Positions 1 to 11,612 of a stretch of 64,000 bases of DNA are shown piece after piece. Both the position numbers and the translations under genes were made by a program. The DNA is from Gavia stellata (lineage: Eukaryota > Chordata > Aves > Gaviiformes > Gaviidae). The stretch covers positions 41,087,095 to 41,151,094 of the forward strand of contig NC_082597.1 of NCBI RefSeq assembly GCF_030936135.1. Reading direction: 5' to 3'. The notes beneath the pieces are model-generated. The model was not told the origin of the DNA, ran no database searches, and worked only from the letters and a program-made list of their open reading frames with translations. Every line of letters starts with the position of its first letter. The stretch's first letter is position 1.

Positions 1-1720
1 CATTCACATGCTGTAAAGAACATTGTGAAATTGAAAAGGATATAAATATCATAAATTTAAAGCAGCTTAAGAAAGAAGTGATTTGATCATAGTTTATAAG
101 TAGCTATTTGTGGGAAACATAAGTTTGAGAGCAGAGGACCACTCAGTGAAGAGGAGAAGGTTCTGGTAAGATCGACTGGAAGTTCACATTAGGAATATGC
201 AGCATAGAAATAAAGGTGCAAATTGTTGACACTGATGGTCATTAGCTAGTGAAATGATCTGTCAACAAAATTGTCTAAATTTGAATTGGATATATTACCA
301 CAAAAGGTATTGGAGCAGCTATTGGAATTCAGGAACTTCTGATGGCTTTAGTTTAGAAAAAGGTTAGATTAGATTAACACAGAGTTCCTCTCTGGCTTTA
401 GATCTGTTAATACTTTGCTGAATCAAGTGTATGTTTAGACATCAGAAGCATCCCAGTTAGAGAGAAAAGACTTCAGTTCTTTGCCAAGTCTACTGTTAAA
501 ATATCTCAGACAACAGAGGCACCTTCACTTCCCTAGAATATCAGTCTTTGACCTTGGCCAAGGCACCATGGGATATTCCAGTATTCTCTTCTCAGAGCTG
601 GAACCTTTTCCTCAAGTGAGCTGATCATTTAAGACATGAAAGTGCACAAATTTACTTTTTTTTGTTGTTAAAAATAGCTCCCTGAGGAGTAACATTTAAT
701 AGCCCAGTACTCACTGCTCAGTTAATGGCCACTCAACCTCCAGGTGAATGAGACTAATTTTTTAACATTACCAAGGTTAGGCTAGCCCAGTAATTAAGGT
801 AATCAGTTACAGATGATCTCTGTTGTTCATCTGTTACTGTATATAAAACCTCCTGGGACTCAAAGGACAGATTTTCACAATGAAGAATTTGTTGCCAACA
901 ATGGATATGCCTTGATTTTCTTGTCCATTCACACTGGCATATTTTTAGTTTTGCAGTTATAGATGGCATAAGTTGACTTTGGCTGACATGTTCATCCTTC
1001 AGGAAAAAAAATGAACCAATGCTGAAATTATGTATGATGAAGTCAGCTGAGTACTTATCTTAATCCTTTATCTCTTGTGGCTTTTGAAGCAGTGCAGCAT
1101 ACAGCTGGAGAACGATGCCTGAAACCACTTTGGATTAAACAGAGGATCAGTCAACCATTGCACAATACCTATTACCATGTTTACTTAGCTTTAATTTAAC
1201 TGGGGTCCATCTGTGCTGCACTGCTTAATGTCAGTGAGATTCCTCTCAGCTCGCTATATTTAAGAAGTTTGTAAAGTGAGAAGCAAAATAATGTTCTAAT
1301 TCTAAAGACTAGTTAAAGAAAGCGTCTTTTATCAGAACTTTTTTAGCTTGCAGAAAGTCCCAAAGGCTTTATGTCTTATTTTTATAAGCATGTTTGAAAT
1401 ATTTTGATCAGATATTTTAAACTTGAAATTGTTAAAATTCATTTAATAGATTTTAAAAGTAAAATGTGTAAATATAGAACTGTATTTATTATTACAGTGA
1501 AATGCAACCACAGTAAAGGACGTGAGATTAAGCCCTGTACAGTTTCATATTGATATTGATATTTGCTATATTTTCTGCTCATATATATTACTAAATTCAT
1601 TATCTGTAAATAATATAATGTAAATGTGTAGTGATTGTAAATAGATGACATGCTTTCTTTTCTATCAGTGTTCCAAACATATGTAAGTTGTAATAAAATG
1701 TGACTACACAGTAAAGAACA
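1..1720 (+). other. Probable 3' UTR tail of an upstream plus-strand gene, possibly LGR5
   Basis: AT-rich, repeat-free sequence with no credible coding exon. It ends in a short segment with a canonical AATAAA at 1692-1697 after TGTAAATA-like motifs around 1605-1645. In vertebrates LGR5 lies convergently beside ZFC3H1, so the tail of its long 3' UTR would be expected here. The gene assignment is synteny-based inference; I did not recognise any LGR5 coding sequence. Confidence 0.35.
1692..1697 (+). terminator. Candidate polyadenylation signal AATAAA, plus strand
   Basis: Sequence GTAATAAAATGTG within an AT-rich context. It is placed where a convergent plus-strand transcript would end. Usage is unproven. 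Confidence 0.35.
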
Positions 1721-2047
1721 TTTAATCAGGACCTAACACCTCAGAAAATGGCATGCATCCTCAATTAATCCTTTCCACGTTATTGTAATACTTACACTAA
1801 CCTCCCTAGATGTCCGGAATTCTTGGCAAAGTATGAGTTACAGGTTGCGTGCTCTCATTAGGTGCCCAGGGAGAAAAAAAAAAAAATAATAGTGTTTCAA
1901 CATAGGCTAAGTCTTTTACCAAAATTTCACTCACAGACCATTATGAACAGATCCTGCTCCCCGTGCACGGTGTCCATATCTCAGTGACAACCTCTCACAA
2001 TTGCCACGTGCGAGACCGGCACACCCAACCGCTTGACAAGGGCATGC

Positions 2048-2052
2048 ATCAG
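2048..2052. repeat. Target-site duplication ATCAG, left copy (partner at 3139-3143)
   Basis: An exact 5-bp direct repeat brackets the LTR at 2053-3138. Confidence 0.85.
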
Positions 2053-3138
2053 TGTATTGGGTTTGCATGGCAAGGTTTTGGTAGCAGGGGGGCTACAGGG
2101 GTGGCTTCTGTGAGAAGCTGCTAGAAGCTTCCCCTATGTCCGATAGAACGGATGCCAGCCGGCTCCAAGACGGACCCGCTGCTGGCCAAGGCCGAGCCGA
2201 TCAGTGATGGTGGTAGCACCTCTGGGATAACACATTTAAGAAAGGGGAAAAACAACTGTGCAATGGCAGCCAGAGAGCAGAGGAGTGAGAATCTGTGAGA
2301 GAAACAACTCTGCAGACACCAAGGTCATTGAAGGAGGAGCAGGAGGAGGTGCTCCAGGCGCCAGAGCAGAGATTCCCCTGCAGCCCGTGATGAAGACCAT
2401 GGTGAGGCAGGCTGTCCCCTGCAGCCCATGGGGGTCCATGGTGGAGCAGATATCCACCTGCAGCCCGTGGAGGACCCCACGACAGAGCAGGTGGATGCCT
2501 GAAGGAGGCTGTGACCCCATGGGAAACCTGCGCTGGAGAAGGCTTCTGGCAGGACCTGTGGACCCCTGGAGAGAGGAGTCCACGCTGAAACAGATTTGCT
2601 GGCAGGACTTGTGAGCCCATGGGGGACCCACACAGGAGCAGCCTGTTCCTGAAAGACTGCACCCCGTGGGAAGGACCCATGCTGGAGAAGTTCATGGAGG
2701 ACTGTCTCCCATGGGAGAGACCCCATGTTGGAGCAGGTGAAGAGTGTGAGGAGGAAGGAGCGGCAGAAACGACATGTGATGAACTGACTGCAACCCTTAT
2801 TCCCTGTCCCCCTGTGCCGCTCAGGGGGAGGAGGTAGAGGAAATGGGGAGTGAAGTTGAGCCCGGGAAGAAAGGGAGGCATGGAGGGGAAGGTGTTTTTT
2901 TTAAGATTTGGTTTTATTTCTCATTATCCTACTCTGATTTTGACTGGTAATAAATTAAACTAGTTTTCCCCAAGTCAAGTCTGTTTTGCCCATGACAGTA
3001 ATGATGAGGGATCTCCCTGTCCTTATCTCGACCCATCAGCCTTTTGTTATATTGTGTCTCCCCTGTCCAGCTGAGGAAGGGGAGTGATAGAGCGGCTTTG
3101 GTGGGCACCTGGCGTCCAGCCAGGGTCAACCCACTACA
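2053..3138 (-). mobile_element. Solo LTR of an avian endogenous retrovirus, minus orientation
   Basis: A 1086-bp element bounded by TG...CA termini and flanked by a perfect 5-bp target duplication ATCAG (2048-2052 and 3139-3143). Its reverse complement aligns by eye along its whole length with the element at 20410-21598, including a GC-rich, near-repetitive interior and a conserved AGTAGGATAATGAGAAATAA block. No gag, pol or env sequence adjoins, so it is a solo LTR left by recombination. A 5-bp duplication is typical of ERVL-like elements; the exact family is not named. Open frames inside it are by-products of its GC-rich repeats. Confidence 0.88.
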
Positions 3139-3143
3139 ATCAG
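3139..3143. repeat. Target-site duplication ATCAG, right copy
   Basis: Matches 2048-2052 exactly. Together with the TG...CA ends it fixes the LTR boundaries. Confidence 0.85.
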
Positions 3144-4749
3144 GTCAGGCGATGAACATGCATGAGTTACCAGCAGGCTTCAGACCATATTGGACGACAT
3201 GAGAGATGAGGTTCTGGTGCACTAGGCTTTGGTGAGACAGCAAATTATCCCACATGCTTCCTTATTTTCTCTCCAATCCCTTATGTGGCAGATGAAGCAG
3301 GTCAGGGATTACCAAACAGCTGGCAAAGTTCATCTGATACACAGCAGAGAGGCAGTAGCACCATCATGTATGAAATGCATAGGATGCAGATGCTAAGGGC
3401 AAATGAAAGGTGGGGCCTAAAACATGGCACTTGGCAAGAGTCAGGTTGCTCAGGCTGCAATAGGAGCTACATCTCCATTGAATTAAAGACAGGCAGCAGC
3501 TAAGCACAGTCATGTCATCATCTAGGTGTCAACGAAAGGCAAGACAGTGGATGCATTCGTGTTAGGAGGGACTGCAGCACAGAACAGTTACATATGCTTG
3601 GTTTTTCAGAGATTGTGATTTGTAAGTCATTTCTGTGAAGTACATGAAAGAAAGAGGTAAAATACCAGTGAAGTAAAAACTCTGAGAAAGCAATCATTTA
3701 GTCAGAAATTCACTCCATATGGTAAGTAACAAATTACAAAGATTAAAAAAAATAACGTAAAATGATTCTAGATGTAAATTGATTTTAGCAGTGAGTATGC
3801 AGGTTCTCAGCATAGATAAGAAAGCTAGAGTGGATGGGGTAATTTCAGCCAGAAGGACCAGTGGAGAAGTAATTTTGGTGGGAGAGTTTCAGAATAGTCT
3901 TATTGAGGTGGGACAGAACCAGCAGTGAATGGGGATGAGAAAGACATTAATTACCTTTAGGAGGAAAAAAGCAGAAGCATGACAAAGATAGCATAGGGGA
4001 GTGCATAAGCCAGGGAGGAGAGAGAACTTCAAGAGACAGGATGCAAACAGGGGCAGAGCTTTATGGGATATTAAAAAGCACAGTGGAGTTTTGTGAAGGA
4101 TGAAGAGCTCAAAGTGGATACAAAAGGATGGAAGCAGTGTGATGGCTGAGGAGATTGAAATGGTAAGAACACAGTCAGTGAAGAGGCTGTCACATGCACT
4201 TATTTGCACCAGACAGCGCAAGCAATATTAGAGCTGGTGGCCATAAGGGAGAAGGGTGACATTGAGGAGGTAAATACTACGGCTTGAACATAGAAGGGAA
4301 AGAGAATAACTACAAAGGAAGAATGGAGTGGGTAGTGAAAGCCTCTGTGCAAAAGGGAAAAAGAGGCATCAAGGTTATACATCTTGGTACTTGGAAGAAA
4401 GATTTTTAGTAATTCATGTACCAAATAGTGAGCAGTAGTGCCTGTGGTTACAGCTTCGGTGTTCTAGGCAATGTACTATCACACATAAGTACAGGTGACT
4501 TCTCCCTTAAAGTACTCACGCCACAGACATGTAGTGTTATCTGCAATAACAACTGACTGAGAGCTTACTGCAGGCTCATGCGATGGATTATTTAGGTAGA
4601 GCAGAACTGAGCACTCCACCTGCTCACTGCTTTGGTGCACTAGATACATTACTGAGTTTTATCTGGGAACTTGGTCCTCAGGGAAGTTGCACATACTTGA
4701 ATGGCCAAGGAGAAAGAGCTAGTCAGAGATACAAGTGAAAGCCATAAAG
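3144..4749. other. Intergenic, no gene seen; purine-rich stretch about 3830-4440
   Basis: No coding exon or recognised repeat. From about 3830 to 4440 the plus strand is markedly rich in A and G, with long AG-rich runs and few pyrimidine runs. This could be a decayed transposon or a composition bias; I cannot assign it. Confidence 0.4.
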
Positions 4750-5451
4750 AATCACACAGAATCACACAGAATCACACAGGTTGGAAAAGACCTGTAAGGT
4801 CATCAAGTCCAACCATCAACTAACACCACCATGCACATTAAACCATGTCCCACAATGCCTCATCCACACGTTCCTTGAACACCTCCGGTGAGGGTGACTC
4901 CACCACTTCCCTGGGCAGCTTATTCCAGTGTCTCACCACTCTCTCAGTAAAGAAATTTTTCCTAATATCCAGCCTGAACCTCCCCTGGTGCAACTTGAGG
5001 CCATTTCCTCTTGTCCTGCCGCTAGTCACTTGGGGGAAGAGACCAACACCCACCTCTCTGCAACCCCCTTTCAGGTGATTGTAGAGAGCGATGAGGTCTC
5101 CCCTCAGCCTCCTCTTCTCCAGACCGAACAACCCCAGTTCCCTCAGCCGCTCCTCATAAGACTTGTGCTCCAGACCCCTCACCAGCTTCGTCGCCCTTCT
5201 CTGGACACTCTCCAGCACCTCAATGTCCTTCTTGGAGTGAGGGGCCCAAAACTGAACACAGGATTCGAGGTGCAGCCTCACCAGCGCCAAGTACAGGGGC
5301 ATGATCACCTCCCTGCTCCTGCTGGCCACACTATTTCTGATACAGGCCAGGATGCCGTTGGCCTTCTTGGCCACCTGGGCACACTGCTGGCTCATCTTCA
5401 GCCGGCTGTCAATCAACACCCCCAGGTCCTTTTCTGTGGGGCAGCTTTCCA
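4750..5451 (-). mobile_element. CR1 retrotransposon, 5'-truncated, minus strand
   Basis: The reverse complement gives the C-terminal part of the CR1 ORF2 protein ([57 protein letters not shown]) in one open frame of about 190 codons, then the CR1 3' UTR. The 3' tail is three copies of a 10-mer (plus strand ATCACACAGA, 4751-4780). Its 5' end abuts the oppositely oriented copy at about 5452. Confidence 0.92.
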
Positions 5452-6013
5452 GAAGGCTGAGGTACTTAATGCTTTCTTTGCCTCAGTCTTGAGGCCGCAC
5501 CTCGAATCCTGTGTTCAGTTTTGGGCCCTTCACTACAAGAAGGACATTGAGGTGCTGGAGCGTGTCCCAAGAAGGGCGACAAAGCTGGTGAGGGGTCTGG
5601 AGCACAAGTCTTATGAGGAGCGGCTGAGGGAACTGGGGTTGTTCAGTCTGGAGAAGAGGAGGCTGAGGGGAGACCTCATCGCTCTCTACAATTACCTGAA
5701 AGGGGGTTGCAGAGAGGTGGGTGTTGGTCTTTTCTCCCACGTGACAAGTGACAGGACAAGAGGAAACGGCCTCAAGTTGTGCCAGGGGAGTTTTAGACTG
5801 GATATTAGGAAAAACTTCTTCACTGAAAGGGTTGTCAGATACTGGAACAGGCTGCCCAGGGAGGTGGTTGAGCCACCATCCCTGGAGGTATTTAAAAGAC
5901 TTGTGCATGAGGCGCTTAGGGACGTGGTTTAGTGGTGGACTTAGCAGGTTGGACTTGATGATCTTAAAGGTCTTTTCCAACCTAAATGGTTCTATGATTC
6001 TATGATTCTATGA
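5452..6013 (+). mobile_element. CR1 retrotransposon, 5'-truncated with internal deletion, plus strand
   Basis: It starts with the CR1 reverse-transcriptase motif [12 protein letters not shown] (about 5455-5490), then jumps directly to the C-terminal [17 protein letters not shown] segment, so most of the RT domain is missing. It continues to the CR1 3' UTR and an ATTCTATG-type tail ending near 6013. The different tail octamer suggests another CR1 subfamily from the neighbour at 4750-5451. The 5' boundary is good to about 10 bases. Confidence 0.88.
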
Positions 6014-9000
6014 ATTCCATGTGTTATACCTAACACTTGCCAGTGTACTGGAAAGAAAAGGCGGTATCAACTTTAAGAACATCTTGTTCACATAATGAGA
6101 ATCACAGACTTGTGCTCCAGTGACTCTGGAGACATAGGAAATATGAGTATGTTCCCTACATAAAGCAATTTGTTGTGGCATTGTCAAAAGTATCTAAGGA
6201 TCTGATCTCAGTCATTGGGAAAAACAAACATTAGGAATATTCCTCTTGAGAGCTGGCCCACAGCCAGGTTTTCTAAAAAACTCAGTCACAGACAAAGAGT
6301 CCACTCAAAATTGCTGTTTAATCTTTTCACAGGTGGCAATATTTTCCACTTGTCAAGCAAAAAATATGCTTCATTAACAAGGGAAAAAACTGTCCATCTG
6401 TGGATCTAAAGACTTCCACTAATTATTTTGCATGCATGTACCAAGAGTCTTCTCCAACTGGCCTTGAAAGTCTCAGGACTCCAAAACCAATACTTGAAGG
6501 AAGTTTCAAACATCTCCTTTTTTGTCTGGTGTCATTCTTGATATGTAATCACTGTTTTGACAGGTGTCTGCAGTTATTAATTTGGTTCCATGCATAACAA
6601 CAGCTTCTCAGGACTATCTATAGATGTCACTGCAGTTATTATAAGCATTTCCAGTTTATGAACTGAGCTTTTCCTGGAGGAAGGAGCTCTTCTGGCCTTC
6701 TAAGAAAAGAGTAATTGGGGAGATTTTTCTACTAGAAACAGAGTTTTCATCTCCTGTAGGAAGTACCACAGCCTTCCGTGAAATCCTCCTAGGTCTCTTT
6801 TCTGGTTAACTATGAAAATGAACTCCAGAAAGTTTTGTGTGGCCAGGGAATGAATTCTAGGATATGAAATCCGTCTTAAGTCTGCAACGTTAACAAATGC
6901 CTCAGCACTTCTCTCCCTGAACGTCGTCATCAGTCAGCAAACAAAAGAGGAGCCAAGATCATTGTTCCAGGGAAGTACATATATAGAAGAGATGATTGGT
7001 AAAAACATGTCTAAACCATGGCAAACTAGCCAAGTGGAAGAACCAGCCATCAGCATCTTAATTCATGAAGTGGAAAAGTAGTTCCCTGACTTAATTGAAT
7101 GCCCTACTGTGAATGCAAAGTATGAGGAGTTTTGCTTTATTTGTTATATACTTGTCCCAGTATACACAATCCTTCATATTGTTGAATTTTCCCATGGGTT
7201 GGTTGGGGTTTTTTGCTACGTTTGGGCAACTGGTGATATTCTGGATTTCATGAGATTTCAGCATATTCCTCAGTGCTAAAGTGTAACTGCATACAAATTT
7301 ATACACAGATTTCTCTGAGCTGACTATGCCTCAAGAAAACTGGCCATTGCTTGCCACTAGGGTAGCCATAGTTCTACACGTTTGCTCTTCTGTTTGGTGA
7401 TAACATGGTATATTTGATAGTTGTTAAATTCAGTGTGATAGATGAGCAAGATGGAAGGCCCATTTGTAGAATTGAATGAGACAGAAAGCAATTTCCTTAA
7501 AAATGGAGTTTATATACTTACCTCAAGTTTCACCTACAGCTGCTTGAAAATTGTAGGAAGCTTGAAGAAAACAGTAACACATGAAATTTTCCACTGGACT
7601 TGTCTCTGTTTTGCAAACAAGTTTAACACCAGCCCATATCTATCTCTATCCTGTTGAATATAGAGAGGCTTGAGATGCTTCAGCTGCCAGAATGGTCATT
7701 GCTTATGTTCACACTTGAAGATCTAAAATCCATCATACTAGGTCCTACCCCAAAATACAAGACAATACAGCAAGTAGAAGTTTGCAAGACCTACCCTGCA
7801 AGAAAGCACCTCAGTTCACAACTTTCAGGAACGGTCTTCAACCTAGCAATTTTCATTCTGACCCAATTTGCTAACTTAATATTTTAAAAGGCAAAAATAG
7901 GACTACATTCATGAGAGTCCATTTAATATCATTCAACTTCAGAACGAATTTCTTAAGGCCAGGGCCTAGTTCTCCCCACCTGGCAGGGTTTAGGCACTTC
8001 ATTTACAGTATAGTCTAACTCAAGCCATAACTGAAGTCAATCAACATTTCCTGTTGGAGAACAGGAATCCCCATGTGCCTGTGCAGAAACTCCGATTCAT
8101 ATTTTAAAATGCCCTGATACGGTTACATACCCTGACTGCGTAAGCCCAGTGAGGAGGGGACATCCTCAGAGAGTAAGGATACCTCTTTGGCGCTATCCCA
8201 TTCATTTACTGCACACTCCAAAATGCTGTCACCTTGAAGGCGGCTATGGACAATTTCTCTGTTCAGCCACAAATTCACCCAAATGCTCTGTTAACTTTCC
8301 TGTTCATACAAAATCTGCTTTTCTGGGTGATGCTGGTACTTCCTCACTGCCATTTCTACCTGCTTCTCTGTCCCACTCCTCTCGTGCTTCTGGCCAATGT
8401 GCCTCTGGCACATCAGTTTAGATCCCAGAAAGCTTTGCAGTTTTGGGGACGTGCTCTTGCATTTGTCCCAGTGAAGGGGTGTCTGTATCACCCCCTAGTT
8501 TCAAATAACTTTCTTCCCAAACTACGGAATACCCATATGAATTACTAGAGCTGTTGATGTTATAGTCTTGGTGTCCTGCACACATGGAAATGGTACTGCC
8601 AGAATAGGCTGATGCAGAGGCAGTGACAGGAATTACCCAATCATACATTGCACTAATATACAACAACTGCAGTTACAGGCCAGTCAATTGACATTTTTTC
8701 ACCTGCTTTTGTGGGCAAGTTTGCATTGCTACCTGAAAACCCAGTCTAAAACCATTTCAGGGAGCCGTGTACTCCAAGGAGATAAAGACCTTTTTCATTC
8801 TGTATTTATTTTAAGAATTTTGATTTTGCCTATGCACAGCGTGACAGCTATTTAACTATGTCTCTCTGCCACCCTTTTTTTGAAGAATAAGATACAAAGA
8901 AGATCAGATATAACGTCTTAAATTTTCTTGCTCTTGACCATTACAGTTGAGAAAACCATCTTAATAGGAAAATGAAGTTAGCAAGTAGGGATCTGCACAG

Positions 9001-11482
9001 ATGCACAGCACAGGGTCAAACCTTGCAGAAACGGAGTCCCCTGTATGGGTTAAACACTCCCCCATCTTGAAATAGTCTCCAAACTGCATGACTATAGAAA
9101 GCAAAGAATCAATCTACAGGAGGGGTCATGGAGCACAATGGTGGTAAACTGATCCTAACCAGCTGGATAGAAGTGTTACTTGGGAAATAACTCCAGTATG
9201 CGAAACTGATTACTTTGAAAGGGAAATAGATTATCAGGACCAGGGGCTAAGTCACATAATAGGGTAACTGCAACTAATACATCATTGCTATCCTTTGTGA
9301 GGAGTTATTCCTCTCTTACTGGAGAAGTACACTAGGAAAGAGAGCCGTCCAATGCCTATGTTGTGAAACCAAGCACTTCAAAAGCAGAGGGAGTCAGATG
9401 ACTCAGTTCTCACTGAATTGATCTGGAAATAACAGCAGTCTTGAAGACCTTACCAAGGAACAAAGATCTGACACCAAAACTTCCTCAGCCATGTGCTATG
9501 ACCAGGCCCTTCTCTTGCTTACTTTAACCAGAGCATTTTCCAACAAAGACATTGAGGAAACTAGAACTATCAGGCTGTGCAGATGTGGTAAGAAGGGAAT
9601 GTCTGAAGGAAACCTCAGCAATGATGCCTATGCCAAAAAAGCAATGGTGCTTTCTGATGAGGAGGAAAGCAAAGAGGTCTGTGTTAAATTGAACTTACTC
9701 CCGAGAGGGCCATGTGTGAATATGGGAGCAGATCTCAGGTATGATACAGAAGTACATGGTTTATCTACCTGAAAATCGGCAGACTTGAGTGATGTAATAC
9801 ACAGCCTTACTCTCTAGGCATCTGTCCTCCATAACTACCATCCCCCAAAAGAAAAAAGCGGCCCTCCTAGCATGCCATTTTTTGATGTAGTGCATGGTAA
9901 TTGAGCTGCTCGTCATCACCTGGACATGTTAGCATTCCCTGTGAGATTTGTCAGCCTTGTATTTTGAACAGCCTGAGAGTCTAACACTGACACAAAGCTT
10001 CTGCTCCCCTGGGACCCAGTTCTGCTCAACCTGACCACCCAAGTGGGCTTCTCGACCCAGAGGGATGTATCCATTTCTGGAGGATGTGGGGAGCTAAAGT
10101 CACCAAGCCCTGAGACATTGGGAGAGAGTGTGTATCTAAGGGACAATGACATTCTTTCTTTGCTGATGTAAAGCAATAAAGGACACAGGGTGGAAGCATA
10201 GCTAAGAACACCTACAGCAGAGTTTGGCACGTGTTCAGTATCACAAAGAGAAAGACTCAATATGTTCTGTGAGAGAAAAATACCATTTCACTGTAGTAGT
10301 CGGCAGGGAGGTAAAGTCAGGACAGACTGGAAACTCTGTAAGATCACCATGGGCCAGAAAGGTTGTGCTTTTACCTTAGGAAAATGGAGAATACAGGTCA
10401 GAGAAATATTCTTTTGGAGTAGACTTCTTCAGAGAACCTGCCCCCGACTCTCCAGCCCTAGCCCTTCTGTTGGAGGCTTTTGTCTGTGCAGTGAGTGGTG
10501 CCAAAACATCTGCTCCAGGAAATGCCACCCCTGGAACTGGATGCAGCCTCCGTGGCTTCCTGAACAAGCAGCTTTGCAACTGAAAGTCCTGGGCCCTCCT
10601 TGCTCTAGGCTTAAAAGTACTGCAAGCGGAGCACTTAACAGAAATTTGCCCATCTCTAAGACAGCAAACACAGAGAGGTTGTGTAGAGGTTGAGAGGTGG
10701 AATTTGGAAGAAACACAAGAAAAGATAACCTTTGAAGAAGCTGGAGCAAAAGCATTTAAAAATCTCATAGTCACCAAGTGCCTCATTCCAAAAAGCGGCA
10801 AACAGAAACTGAGATGGCAGTGGGCAAACTGCATATGCACCCATTGCTGGGCGTGGGGGAGGACTGTACAGTACCCTTTATTGGTACTGCAAAAGGGGGA
10901 AGAAAGATCTCCAGTCTTAAAGAAAGACATGTATGTGCATCCACAGTATGAGACTATTTGTGGAGCACCAGTCAAAGAAAGAGGATAAAGATACTAATGC
11001 AGAAACAAAGCATTTCCATGAAAAAAATAATTTAAAAAACACCGTTATACAAAGGTCAGTAGAAAACAAACAAAACAATAAATCATGGTGTCTGATTGGG
11101 TTCATTAAGTCTTGAGTTTGGTGAACTGACAAGCTATACAGAATGCAAAGACTTTTTTTCTTCTGTTCGATCCACTTAAATAGGAATAAGTGATACTAGC
11201 TTGTACAGAACTGAAATACAAGACAAAGTAAATTACCAGTATTAATTATTTAGTTCTGTCCCTGAATACTGCTTTTCTACCTACAAGAACTGATACGCTT
11301 TCCCTTGAAAACATTCTCTCTCCTTTTCACGTACTCTTGACACTATTCTTTACACAACACTGCTGGCGTACATAGGCCTTTCCAGATCTTTAAGCACTTT
11401 TTCCCTCCTCGGAGGGTTTTACAGCAGTAAGAAAACCATTTTGTGAGCCATAGGTGAACTGTTCTCAGTATCGATCTCTACT

Positions 11483-11612
11483 TTTATTATTATCTGTGTT
11501 AGGAGAGCACTTTGGAGCTTTGGTCATGGACCAGCATCCCACTGTGCTAAGCGCTGCATAAATACGAAAGGAAAAAGGCTGCTTGGAAGCTCTCAGAGCT
11601 AAACTCTGACTG
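11483..11612 (+). repeat. Ancient amniote interspersed-repeat relic (MIR/L3-like)
   Basis: Matches a widespread amniote repeat pattern by eye: TTATTATTAT start, then CCCACTGTGCTAAGCGCTGC, then an A-rich spacer and AGAGCTAAACTCTGACT. Highly diverged, so old. The class assignment is tentative. Confidence 0.5.

Noticed and set aside
2201..2881. 226-codon minus-strand open frame
   Set aside because: It is inside the other copy of the same LTR and reads the same low-complexity repeats.
4928..5932. 334-codon open frame resembling a fused protein
   Set aside because: It reads through an antisense CR1 and then a sense CR1; the only recognisable protein part is CR1 ORF2, so it is not a host gene.
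4750..6013. Twin-priming (5' inversion) of a single CR1 insertion
   Set aside because: Both halves have their own 3' tails, of different octamer types, which a single twin-primed insertion would not give.
10376..10975. 199-codon minus-strand open frame, overlapped by a 143-codon plus-strand frame
   Set aside because: No family resemblance; overlapping open frames on opposite strands suggest a local scarcity of stop codons rather than coding.
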